Shown in pieces: positions 24,711-34,860 of a stretch of DNA of 64,000 nt; positions within the stretch are counted from its first letter, which is position 1, and each line of letters opens with the position of its first letter. Made by a program: the position numbers and the translations under genes. The stretch is from contig NC_056738.1 of the NCBI RefSeq assembly GCF_019279795.1, positions 406,695,245-406,759,244 on the forward strand, given 5' to 3'. The DNA comes from Protopterus annectens (lineage: Eukaryota > Chordata > Ceratodontiformes > Protopteridae). The notes beneath the pieces are model-generated. The model was not told the DNA's origin, made no database searches, and was given only the letters and a program-made list of their open reading frames with translations.

Positions 24711-25620
24711 GCGAAAGAAAGCTTCATGGTTCTCTATGGACTCTTTGACAATATTTTTGCCAAAACATGGATTGGATAATGTTAGGAGTGCTCATTGTTT
24801 ATTGATGATACTGATCTTCTTTGAATTTTCACTTTCTTTGAACAACTTAAGTACTTGTAGTACATAGTTTGATTATGACAGGAGTCCAATATATTATATG
24901 GGTCTGTTTTCATATAACTGTGTGCGCAAGGCAGGATTGGTGAATAGTGACAAGTTTCTGGGATAAGAACTGCAACTGCCAGATATGTGTGGCCCACTGC
25001 TGTACTCAGACATGGCCTAAGTGTGTGAGCATGCCCAGTATGACCTTTCAGTATGTTGCTGACTGAAATTTGCTAAATTTGCTTAAGTGTGTGAGCATGC
25101 CCAGTATGGACATATATACTATATGTGTGTGAAAAATCAAGTTAGTTTTTACTTCAGGGCTCACCTTTGTGTTGTACATCGACAGGAAGCATGCTGTGCC
25201 TGCAGGGCTTCCATGAGTCACTTTGCATAGACTTATCAACATTTCTACATACAGGGGGGACAGCTATTATTTGTACATTTCTACCCGGGGGCACACCTGA
25301 TTGTTACTGTGGGTGTACATAGGATGAGGGGTTCACCTGACACTTATACACATTTGCTAGGCCTGCACTGCTATGTCAGGTACTCCATTTCAGTCTGTAC
25401 TGTTGCCTATCGTACTAGCTTGTGGCATACTACTGTACTACAGATCTTAGCTTACAATTTCATGTATATTAGTTTGTGACTTCATAGCCTACCCAACCCA
25501 CATCACACTGCCTGGCCTGCTGTTATCTATCTGTATAGGCCTGGGGGGAAGTTCAGAGGGCATGATACAGTATTTGTGTGTGTTTGCGTTAGTCTACAAT
25601 TGTCCTGCTGTGTCTATGCC
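24711..25620. other. No recognised feature
   Basis: Spacer with two short direct repeats of AAGTGTGTGAGCATGCCCAG (about 25,018 and 25,084). No supported gene. Confidence 0.4.
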
Positions 25621-25621
25621 A

Positions 25622-25905
25622 GTGAAATGCTGTCATGGCTTAGTGGTTCAGTACTGTGACTATAGTGCACAGTATCCTGAGTTCGAGCCCTGTCACTGCT
25701 TTTTATTTTCCTGCTGGGCAGACCTGACTGGTTAAGGAACAGTAAAGCAGGTGTGAGCGTGTTTACCTGACTTTGCTTGACTTTGCCTGACTTTGCCCAA
25801 CATTGCGCTAGTTTGCGCGGTGTGCAGCTCGGTGCAATTGTGCTTAAATATGCTAACCAGTGGTAAAATGTGCTTAGCACTGCTTTATATTGCTTAAAAT
25901 AGGGC
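25622..25905 (+). repeat. tRNA-headed decamer-array repeat, copy 3
   Basis: The head at 25,626-25,700 has A box TCATGGCTTAGTGG and B box GAGTTCGAGCCC, the best preserved of the four. A TTTTATTTTCC linker follows, then an array in which TGC recurs about every 10 bp from 25,774 to 25,893. It is homologous to copy 1 over its whole length and lies in the opposite orientation. The transposase stop codon is only about 100 bp beyond its end. Confidence 0.78.
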
Positions 25906-26285
25906 AATCATGCCTCAGGTGGTGCTGCAGGGCTTCCTATGTCGGATGCACATAGTACACTCCCTATACATGTTTGAAAACAGGTAGTGTCAAGTTAGGC
26001 ATCCCTTTTATTGTATGTGCGAGTCAGGGAGAGGTGTCATTTCCGGGGTTCGTACTGGGTCAGTGTATGTGCGTTGCCTCTTTGCCAAGGTGAAGGCATA
26101 CTGGGCACGCCTCCTTCTGCCTACTGGGGCAGGCTCAGGTTGTCCCTCCTCTGAGTCATGCTGTGCCTGTGCAGGCCTTGGCAATGGTGGGGGGCTGTTT
26201 GGCCCTGCCCCATGCTGTTCCTGCTGCAGCTGTTTTCACAGGATCATATTGTGTAGCATGGCACATACCGGGACAATTTGGGTAC

Positions 26286-26289
26286 ATGT
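26286..26289. repeat. Left target-site duplication of the CR1 insertion
   Basis: ATGT here matches 32,366-32,369 on the other side. The right copy overlaps the end of the octamer tail, so the true duplication may be shorter. Deleting one copy with the LINE gives a continuous transposase frame. Confidence 0.6.
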
Positions 26290-28470
26290 TTGCTAGTAAT
26301 TACAGGTGTGGGGGTAGCCACATTCTTTGATTTCCTGTCCTTGCCTATTTAAGTAGTACAGTGTGAAATATTTTCTGCTTAAAAACCTCAGCTTTGGCCG
26401 GCTAAGAACTAGCTATATTCAACTGGACGTATAAGAGAATTTAAGTACCTTTATCTGCACTTTTTTTAAAAAATACAGTATTTAAATTGATTTTAACTGT
26501 GTTGCAGGAATATTAACTGAACTGGAAGTTAGTCAGTGTTTGCTGAATTTTATTATTTGCTAGTAATTACAGGTGTGGGGGTAGCCACATTCTTTGATTT
26601 CCTGTCCTTGCCTATTTAAGTGGTACAGTGTGAAATATTTTCTGCTTAAAAACCTCAGCTTTGGCTAAGAACTAGCTGTATTCAACTGGACGTATAAGAG
26701 AATTTAAGTACCTTTATCTGCACTTTTTTTTTTCAAAAGATACAGTATTTAAATTGATTTTAACTGTGTTGCAGGAATATTAACTGAACTGGAATTTTTG
26801 ACTCTGCTCTTCAGTTAGTCCCACCCACCCTCCCTGTTTTTGATTTGGTGTTAATCTTAGTGGCCTTGAAACTGCCCGCCCCTCTTGTAAATTTGTGTTT
26901 GGATACTCCTGGGCCCATCTCATTTGCTCACTCAACTGAGTGCAGTGAGATCATATTCTGATTTCAGGCACTCCTACTGTGTACAAAGAGAGCATCTGGG
27001 AAACAGAAAAAAAATTAAGCTTGTTTCCTGCCTTTCCTGTTAAGTGGTATAGACTATTTGTAGGCTTCTGTGCCCCCAAGCCCTTCTGTGTTGGAGGGAA
27101 GCCTTCTAGCTTAGTTTTTTTTTCTTATAACTAGCCAGTTTTCTAGTTTCATCCCTCAAATCTGTTTCTTTGATCTCAGCACTTGTTCAAAAAAAAAAAA
27201 TTCATCTGCTTTTACTGTACTTGTGTTTCTACCTACTTTATTTTACTTCTGCATCATCTTAAAAGTACACAATTGTATTTATTACTGCTTGGTGTAACTC
27301 ATTCTAAGCCTTTTGGTTTAAACACTTGGGCTTCGGACCAGTTGTTTTGCACTGAGAGGGTTTGTGGTCTGCACTGTAGTGGCAGAACAGGTAGCTTACA
27401 TCCTTCTAGGTTGGGAACTGCTGATTGAGGGCTCAGTGTCTGTTATTCTAAAAGTGTATTAATTCTGGTTTAAGCACTTGGGCTTTCAGGCCAGTTATTT
27501 TACATTAAGAGGGTTTGTGGTCTGCACTTTTGTGGGAGGAGAGGCTGGACTCTGCCCTTCTGAGCTGGGAATTTCTGGTTAAAGGCTTATAGTGCATGCA
27601 TATCTGAACTGCTTCTTACTGAAGTTGGTGCGCCTTGTTTGCTGTGGCATAGACTGCATTCAGGCCTGCTGGATCTAGCTTTGTTTGTGTAACTTGAGCA
27701 CTAATCCAGGCATTCTCTAAAGTATTCAATTGTATTTATTACTGCTTGGTAGTAACTTGATTAAACTGTAGCTATCATTCTAAGTCTTTTGGATTAAGCA
27801 CTTGGGCTTCAGACCAGTTATTTTACATTAGGAAGGTTTGTGGCATGCACTGTGGTGGCAGGACAGGTAGCTTTCATCCTTCTAAGTTGGGAACTGCTGA
27901 TTGAGAGCCCAGTGTCTGTTATTCTTAAAGTGTATTAGTTCTGGTTTAAGCACTTGGGCTTCAGGCCAGTTATTTTACATTAAGAAGGTTCGTGGTCTGC
28001 ACTCTTGTGGAAGAAGAGGCTGGACTCTGCCCTTCTGAGCTGGGAATTTCTGGTTAAAGGTTTATAGTGCCTGAATATTTGAACTGTATCTTACTGAAAT
28101 TGGTACACCTTGTTTGCTGTAGCATAGACTAGATCCAGGCCTGCTGAATCTAGCTTTGTTTATATGCTTGTTGTTTGTTTGCTTGTTATTTCCTGGAACG
28201 CTAATTCCACCTAATACTGCCTTCTCAGCTTCTGTGGATCACTAGTGATATCTGCATTGCTTACTGTACTTATTTCCTTGTTTCACTTGAAAGAAAGTTA
28301 CTGTTTGTCGTTTTTGCATTTAAGTTACCTGTAACACATTGCACTTAAGTTACCTGGCACTTGCTCACTAAAGCAATTATATGTCAGCACTAAAAATTAA
28401 AAGCACTACACCCTCACTCCCCACTGGCCCTTGTTTTCAATTATAAAAGAATTCCCAATATTATTCTAGC
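26290..28470 (+). promoter_or_regulatory. CR1 5' region built of tandem units
   Basis: Two units of 267 bp start at 26,290 and 26,557, both with TTGCTAGTAATTACAGG and a TATTTAAGT motif. Farther on, a duplication of about 460-480 bp covers 27,262-27,690 and 27,720-28,170. Inside each copy, a sub-unit with CACTTGGGCTTC and CCAGTT is itself repeated about 155 bp apart. Such repeated 5' units act as promoters in some other LINEs; that role is inferred here. Confidence 0.75.
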
Positions 28471-29438
28471 ATGTCCAAAGGTCAGTTGTCAATCTCCTCT
28501 CCGTCCAGCTGGTGAATCTGGGAATCTTGAGGCAATGTTACAACTGCCTCATGTACACAGACAACCCTCTCCTCCTCCCAACAAATTCCAACACATGTGA
28601 GAGATGCAACCATATAGCCAAACTGGAGGCTAAGCTCTCTCAACTCAGTACTGGCATAACCAGTCAGGAGGAGAAGGAAACCACACTCACTACAATTCCA
28701 GTCTCACATAGACCTACCACGACAGCAAACCAAACACATAATCACACAAAACATACTGAGGCTCTAAATAAAGATCTGCGAAGCAGCAGAGACCTCCAAA
28801 GCAGACACTCAAGCAACCGCTACCCCAAAACAAAACACGCAACACATATCTCACAAAGCCAGTGTGCCGAACAGTCACAGCCCTTAAGACTAAACAACAC
28901 ACCTGATACACTTGTAATAGGTGACTCTATCGTCAGGCACACTGACGTCCCGCTCACCAGGCTGAACAAGGAGAGGGTCATGGTGAGCAGCCTGTCGGGC
29001 GCTAGGATCCGCCACATAATACAAGCACTCAGGTCACTCCAAGGCAAGTACAAATATGACTCAGTCATTGTCCATGCTGGTGTGAATGACCTGAGACGTA
29101 CCTCCCTGGACTACATGAAAAGAAACATAGAGGAGCTCTCTGAGCATGTAGCCCAGGCCGGTATGACCCTGACCTTGAGTAGCATCTTACCCTCACCAAG
29201 AATGATGCCACAATATGAAGACAAGATGATCAATTTCAACAATTGGCTTAAGTACTGGTGTCATTTAAAGGGGATCCAATGCCTGTCAGCTTGGGATGAT
29301 ATGCTCGACAAGCCACGATGCTTCGCTAGGGACGGCTTGCACCTGTCACCCCTGGGCTTTCGGATATTGGCAAAGGCTCTTGTTACCCCCATAGTGCCTT
29401 TTTTAGGCAAGGCTCAAAAGACAAACCCACCTCCATAG
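28471..29438 (+). CDS. CR1 ORF1 protein with zinc-finger-like motif and SGNH hydrolase-like domain
   Basis: The open frame runs 28,512-29,438 (308 residues from the first shown codon, a GTG). The likely ATG at 28,471 is one frame off, so a one-base shift probably hides the first 13 or so residues. Counting from 28,512: a CX2CX16CX2C metal-binding motif (residues 9-32), a Ser/Thr/His-rich linker (45-130), then the hydrolase-like domain with GDS (137-139), GVND (190-193) and DGLH (274-277). These are the expected catalytic blocks of SGNH/GDSL esterases, all present. CR1 ORF1 proteins bind nucleic acid; the esterase role in retrotransposition is not settled. The stop is 28 bp before ORF2. Confidence 0.82.
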
Positions 29439-29466
29439 GTATCACAAGGGATAAAAACTAAGAGTA

Positions 29467-32251
29467 ATGCTACTCAACGCCAGAAGTCTAAACCTCAAGA
29501 TGCACGCAAACGAAACTCTCCTTAGCATGGAGAACATTGATATCTGTGCAGTAACAGAAACCTGGTTCAGGGCTCCCGAGAGCACCCCAGCACTTCCAGG
29601 TTATACCTCATACCATGCTTTTCGGCCCCAAAACTTGGACGAACCACAAAAGGAGGGGGAGTATCGATATTCATCAAAGATACCCACACCTCCAGGTTGG
29701 TGGCAAAGCACGAAGCATCAGAGACTATCCATGTGCAACTAACAGTGGGTAAAACTGCCTTCCAGTTTATAGCCTGCTACAGACCACCCTCCCAAACCCA
29801 GGAACCCCACTTGGCCTTCCTGAGAACACTGGAAAATATGAAGGTCTCTCCAAACACCATTATATTGGGCGACTTCAACTACCCAAACATAGACTGGGAG
29901 CATTACTCTAGCTCCAACACCCTAACCCAAAGGTTCCTAGAATTTATAAACTCAAATGCTATGGAACAACTTGTTACCACTCCCACAAGAGGGGAAAACA
30001 TACTGGACCTGATCATCACCAACATGTGGACTCTATGCTCCAGACCAGAAGTGTATCCCTCACTGGTAAGATCAGACCATAAACTAATCTCACTGGATAT
30101 TCACATCCCGACTCCACCCCTGCCCAGAAAACCACAGTGTAAAACTTCTCTAAAGCAAATTTCACACTCCTCAAAACCGAGGTGGAATCCTTCAAAGCCC
30201 CGGCCTTTGGAAAATACGCCCAGACCGCAGAATCCTTTATAAACGCATTCTATGAACACCTTCAGGAATGCATGGATCATGCGATCCCAAATAAAACCAA
30301 GACCCAATCCTCCAAAGGCAGACGTCCTGTCTGGTGGACCCCAGCCATAAACAAACTATACAATAGAAGGAGGAAGCTACTAAATGACAGAGCAAAATCC
30401 CAAAAGGAAGGCATCACTGATCAGTATTAGCAAAAACTACGGGCACTCATAAAATTGTCTAAGGCCAGCTTCGAGAGAAAAATTGCACAGGACACTAAGG
30501 ATAATCACAAGGCTTTCTTTAGTTATGTTAGGAACCTGGGTGGTAATTCCCAGATATGCTCAGAATTAGTCAAAAATGACATAAAATACACCGAACCCAC
30601 AGACATTGCCAACATCCTAGCTGACAGGTTCAGTGCAAACTTCTCCACCCCTCCCACCAAAAGGGCAAATATCTATCGCAGCAGAGTGCTGCCCCCGTGA
30701 CATCTCAGATGCTCAGGAAAGAGCCGCCTCTCCAAAGCAAAAACACAGCATCAATGGGACCAGACGGTGTCCCGGCTGCGTCCTACATGAACTCCAAGAA
30801 GAGCTAAACCCAAACATAAAACTACTGTTCAATCTCAGCCTTACTACAGGATATGTGCCCAAAGAGTGGCGTACAGCAACAGTGGTCCCTCTCCATAAAG
30901 GTGGTGCCTCAACGGATCCTGGAAACTATCGCCCATAAGCCTGACTAGCTTGGTCTGCAAAGCTATGGAAAGGATCATCATGGACCTCATAAATAAAGAT
31001 ATTGGGGACCTACAGACACTGGATCCTCCCCAGTTCGGCTTTGTTAAGGGCAGATCCTGCCTCTTAAACCTGGTTGATTTCTTTGAAACAGTCACCAAGG
31101 CCATTGACGAGGGGAAGGTGGTCCACACAGCCTACCTGGACCTCGCAAAAGCCTTCGATACAATACCCCACTCGGGCATTATAGATAAGATCACCAGCTT
31201 AAATATAAACCCCTATGTCACTAGATGGATTGCAAACTGGCTCAAGGACAGAACCCACATGGTTAGAATTGCTGGAGCCATGTCAGACACCAAACCAGTT
31301 ACAAGTGGTGTCCCACAAGGCTCAGTCCTGGGACCTCTCTTGTTCGGTATATATTTCTCGGAGGTACAGGCCAACATGGAAGGACTGTGGCTGACCAAGT
31401 TCACAGATGACTGCAAACTGGGCGCCATAATCGACTCTCCAGCCGACACAAGCATCCTCCAAAAGGGCCTCATAGAAACAGACAACTGGTGCCAGAGCCA
31501 TGGCCTCAAGCTAAATGCCAAAAAGTGTATAGTCATCCCCTTTGGCAAAAACAAAGTGCCCACAAATTACCTCATAGGTGATAATCCATTAAGTACAGAA
31601 GAAGTAATTAGGGACCTGGGGACCCAAGTTGATAGCAATCTGTCAATTTACAACCACGTGGCCAAAGTGGTTAGAAAAACATTTTATATAGCCCACCTAA
31701 TCATGAAGGGATTCACATCTAGATCAAGGGAGGTCATCGTGCCTCTTTACTCATCCCTCATCAGGCCCATAATTGAGTACAATGCCCCTTTTGGGATGTA
31801 CCTTACCAGACACCTGCAGCAACTGGAAAGACCCCAAAAGTACCTCACCAAGAGGATCAAAGGGCTCAAACAGATGCCATATGCTGCCCGGTTAAAGAAA
31901 CTCCAGCTCTACTCAGTGGCATACCGCCTGTTCAGAGGCGATCTGTGCCTGACGTATAAAGCCATGTCCAACCCGGAATTAATGGACATGCCGCACCTCA
32001 GAAAATCCAAATCCTATCGAGCTACGCACTTGAGAGACTTGAACCTCAGCACTGAAATAAATAGGACATGCTGGAGGGACAGATTCATAACCCAGAGGCT
32101 CCCTTCACTCTGGAATAAAATCCCAGTCCAGGTTAGGCAGTTTCCCTCATTGACTCTCTTCAAGAGGAATCTTGATGAGTGGATGGGAGATCGTAGGTTT
32201 ACCCCGGGTATCACTTCTGTGTCACTATTAGACAGAGGCACAGTATACTAA
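29467..32251 (+). pseudogene. CR1 ORF2 (endonuclease plus reverse transcriptase), frame broken
   Basis: The APE-type endonuclease covers about 29,467-30,110 with LLNARSLNL, IDICAVTETWF, GDFNYPNIDWE and RSDHKLISLDI. The reverse transcriptase follows, with HKGGASTDPGNYRP near 30,900 and an unbroken 433-residue stretch at 30,950-32,251 holding FVKGRSCLLNLVDFFE, AYLDLAKAFDT, TSGVPQGSVLGPLLF and FTDD in place of the usual FADD. Frame changes lie near 29,650, 30,130, 30,655, 30,730, 30,770 and 30,935, and a TAG at 30,428. The damage is modest and suggests an insertion that is not very old. Confidence 0.92.
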
Positions 32252-32299
32252 CCTCGAAAAAGGGCATAGCAAAATAAATTTAAAATGGGTGGCGAAAGC

Positions 32300-32368
32300 C
32301 AAACACATTCTGGCTAGGCTTATAAATGCCCTAGGGCAGATAGCCTAGTATGAACCTATGAACCTATG
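32300..32368 (+). other. CR1 3' hairpin and octamer tail
   Basis: CTAGGCT and AGCCTAG can pair around an inner GCCC-TAG-GGC hairpin (about 32,311-32,350), followed by TGAACCTATGAACCTATG. The same hairpin is in the copies at 3,880-3,930, 14,055-14,100, 35,805-35,850 (minus) and 41,300-41,340. The CR1 reverse transcriptase is thought to recognise such a 3' end. Confidence 0.75.
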
Positions 32369-33299
32369 TAGTTGGTGAGTACTGCAAGGCTCCACCAGAT
32401 GTGTCCAGGCACCAGAACCGTGACTTGAGCATCCCAAACACACGCTCGATTATGTTTCTTGTTTGTGCGTGTCCCTCATTATGGAGTTCTTGTTCAGGTG
32501 TGTGTGCATTTCTGATGGGTGTCAGCCATGGCTCCAGTGCGTATCCAGCATCTCCCACTAGGTGACCGTCAGGGATGTCCCCATTGGCAAATCTCTGGTA
32601 CAGCTACGTCAGATGCCAGATGTGGGAATCGTGATAGCTTCCAGGGCAGCCAGCACACACATTCATTATTATGCCCTGGGCATCGCACACGACCTGGCAG
32701 TTGATGGAGGTGAAGCCCTTGCAGTTGATGTAAACCCTACCCCACTCACAGGCTGGTGCTTTGATGTGTATGTGCATGCAGTCTATTGCACCCACTACCT
32801 CAGGGTATTCTGCTATTTGGTGGAAAAGACGCATAGTGCTGGCCAATGCCTCACGGGAATTGGGGAAATATATATGCTCACCGACATGTGCTGACATGGC
32901 ATCCAGGAACTGGTGCAGTACCCTGGATGCTGATGCCTGTGAAACCCCCATCATATCACCAGTTGGTCTCTGGAAGGTGCCTGTAGCTAGTATTCGTAGG
33001 CCAACACATACCTTGGTATCCACTGGGATGGGTTCCCCTCTGTTGGTTCTGTGTGTGAGGTGTGGCCGGCACAGTTCAACAATTTGCTGCAGGAGGTTTC
33101 TGTCCACTCTATAGCGCTCCACTATCTCCAGCTCATGTAGCCCCTGGTAGGTTACCCTGGGTCTGTACACTCTTCTCCGTCTCCTCACTGTGGGTTGCTC
33201 ATCAGCATTCGCAATATTACCACTCTCAGCATCTTGCACATGTTGGCTTATGATAGCAATAGCAGCCCCTAACATTTTGTCTGACCTAAGCTTTTTAAG

Positions 33300-33480
33300 T
33301 TTTCACTCTTTGTATACTGCAGTGTTGCAGAGTTCTTGAGAAAAAACATGGGGGAATGGTGTTTTCAGAGTTTAAAGTGCTGGGCTGGGCTAGTTTACTG
33401 CCTGTGTAATTGGCTGATTGTGATATATTTCACCTGTCAGCTCTGCTAGTTCTCCTTGGTTAATTTCCTACTACTTCTTT
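33300..33480 (-). promoter_or_regulatory. Candidate upstream region of the transposase gene
   Basis: On the minus strand, CAGCCAATTAC (CCAAT box, about 33,402-33,412) lies about 130 bp before the transposase ATG. No clear TATA box is seen. Weak evidence. Confidence 0.3.
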
Positions 33481-33509
33481 TCCTTCCTTTTCCCTTTCTG
33501 TTTCCACAA

Positions 33510-33790
33510 GAGGCAGCGCCGCACAAACAAGCGCAAACACGCGCACACAAGCGCAAACACGTGCACACAAGTGCACACAAGCTTACACAGGCTTAGACGA
33601 GTGCACACGCGCGCACACAGGCTTACACAAGCTTACAGGCGCGCACATGGTGTAAGCACGTTTGCAAGAAATTTCAGATATATCCATGGCGTACACATTC
33701 AGTTTCTGGGTTTCAGCTAGGACAACTGTAGATATGCCTCTTGCAATCCTGAGCAACTCATGGCAAACACAAGCCACTCTGCTCCAATAA
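33510..33790 (-). repeat. Decamer-array repeat, copy 4
   Basis: Thirteen consecutive 10-bp units at 33,521-33,650, such as GCGCACACAA and GCTTACACAG, all in register. On the minus strand a degenerate tRNA-like head may precede it (GAGTGGCTTGTG, AGGATTGCAAGAG, about 33,730-33,785). The array is more GC-rich than in the other copies. It lies upstream of the transposase gene. Confidence 0.65.
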
Positions 33791-34190
33791 GCTTACAGTC
33801 TTTCAGACATACCCCCTCATGATATCACCTATCTCCTACTCTACTATTCCCCTACTCCTACACTTACACTCTAGGGACATGGCTCACATACCAGGGAAAA
33901 TTGGGATTCACTATCCTTATCCTCATTTGCATAGGATTACCTACTAATGCTTGGTTACATCTCTCAAACTGAGCTTCCCCCCTTAGCAACCGCTACTCAG
34001 TAGCCATATTGTCTTCAGCCTGCCATTCACCTGCATGGCAGAATAATCTTTTTATTAAACATACCTATTTTTAGCTATTTTTTCATTATTTTCTGGTTTT
34101 TAAAGCGTCGCACATTTGCGCGGTGCTGCGCTATAAACATCGAAGATCGGAGAAAAAAATAAAAATTAATTTTTATTAATTTTCAACCTA
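33791..34190. other. No recognised feature
   Basis: Spacer. A GCGCGGTGCTGCGC motif near 34,118 resembles the decamer units but is not an array. Confidence 0.3.
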
Positions 34191-34195
34191 TAAAA

Positions 34196-34416
34196 ATGCC
34201 AATGGCCCTATATTTGGCCATTGGCATGCTTCCTCAACTGGATGCATCCTTTATTTGGAGCTGTCATAGCTCCGTTTAGCTATTTGCAGAACGGTACTCC
34301 GTTACCAATGGAGTACATTTCTGCAAATAACACTACTCTTCCACGGACAGGTTAGTGTTTCCTGGATCGCAAATTTACCTCATTTGCATAGCTTTCAGCA
34401 GCAAATGAGGTAATTT
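34196..34416. repeat. Three consecutive hairpins (fold-back region)
   Basis: Hairpin 1: a perfect 12-bp stem at 34,196-34,207 and 34,216-34,227 (ATGCCAATGGCC). Hairpin 2: 19 of 22 pairs at 34,279-34,300 and 34,310-34,331 (TATTTGCAGAA). Hairpin 3: about 16 pairs with one bulge at 34,371-34,387 and 34,401-34,416 (TACCTCATTTGC). No coding sequence is present. It could be a palindromic MITE-like element or a structured RNA; no family is recognised. Confidence 0.7.
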
Positions 34417-34860
34417 GCATAACATAACATTTTCCATGCAAGAGTAGCTTTAGAAGCTCTCATGCACGCCCCTTCCGGCTGTTGCTGGATTGCTCGGCAG
34501 ACATATTGGCTGTCTGCCGTCTTGCACTACTCTTAGACTCTGTGCAAGCCTTCGTAAATCCGGCCCAGTGTCTACAAACTAATGCCATACAAAAAACACT
34601 TTGTTGTCCATTTACTTATGCAAGCACAAAGCAATTAGTAGGGTCAATTATTAATTTACTTCTGTACATCTACAAGGTAATGTTTCAATATGGTGATATT
34701 AGTGTTTTAGTGTCATAGAACCTGGATCAATATGAATTAAGACTGAACAGTTTCACAGAACAGTACGCCCTACACACTTGTGTTATCAGTATCCACAAAG
34801 CACCCCGTTGACTCTAATGCCATGGCATAATACATGGTGACTACTTAGCAATCTTTTCCC
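34417..34860. other. No recognised feature
   Basis: Spacer between the hairpins and a LINE fragment. Confidence 0.3.

Larger units (their letters stand above)
26290..32368 (+). mobile_element. Near full-length CR1-clade LINE, about 6.08 kb
   Basis: Parts in order: a 2.2-kb 5' region of tandem units (26,290-28,470), ORF1 (about 28,471-29,438), ORF2 (29,467-32,251), a 3' UTR with the family hairpin, and an octamer tail (TGAACCTA) of about two units. The clade is set by the ORF2 C-terminal block RSREVIVPLYSSLIRPIIEYNAPFG and by an ORF1 with an SGNH hydrolase-like domain. ORF2 has about six frame changes and one stop, so it cannot move by itself. Both ends are defined by the interrupted transposase codon. 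Confidence 0.93.
26008..33275 (-). pseudogene. PIF/Harbinger (HARBI1-type) transposase gene, split by a CR1 insertion
   Basis: The gene occupies 33,275-32,366 and 26,289-26,008 on the minus strand; the CR1 at 26,290-32,368 lies between. Removing it and one 4-bp duplication gives one frame of 395 codons. All three acidic residues of the DDE site are visible: D165 (GAIDCMHIH), D216 (SYHDSHIW) and E277 (IIERVFGMLK). An N-terminal basic stretch (VRRRRRVYR, residues 30-38) and a helix-turn-helix-like region (MGVSQASASRVLHQF) precede them. The C-terminal part reads CAMLHNMIL and then a basic tail with GRRRRAQY. In-frame stops are at codon 224 (TAG, 32,604) and codon 320 (TGA). Human HARBI1 is about 350 residues. 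The gene is dead, but the core is otherwise well kept, which suggests recent decay. Confidence 0.93.
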
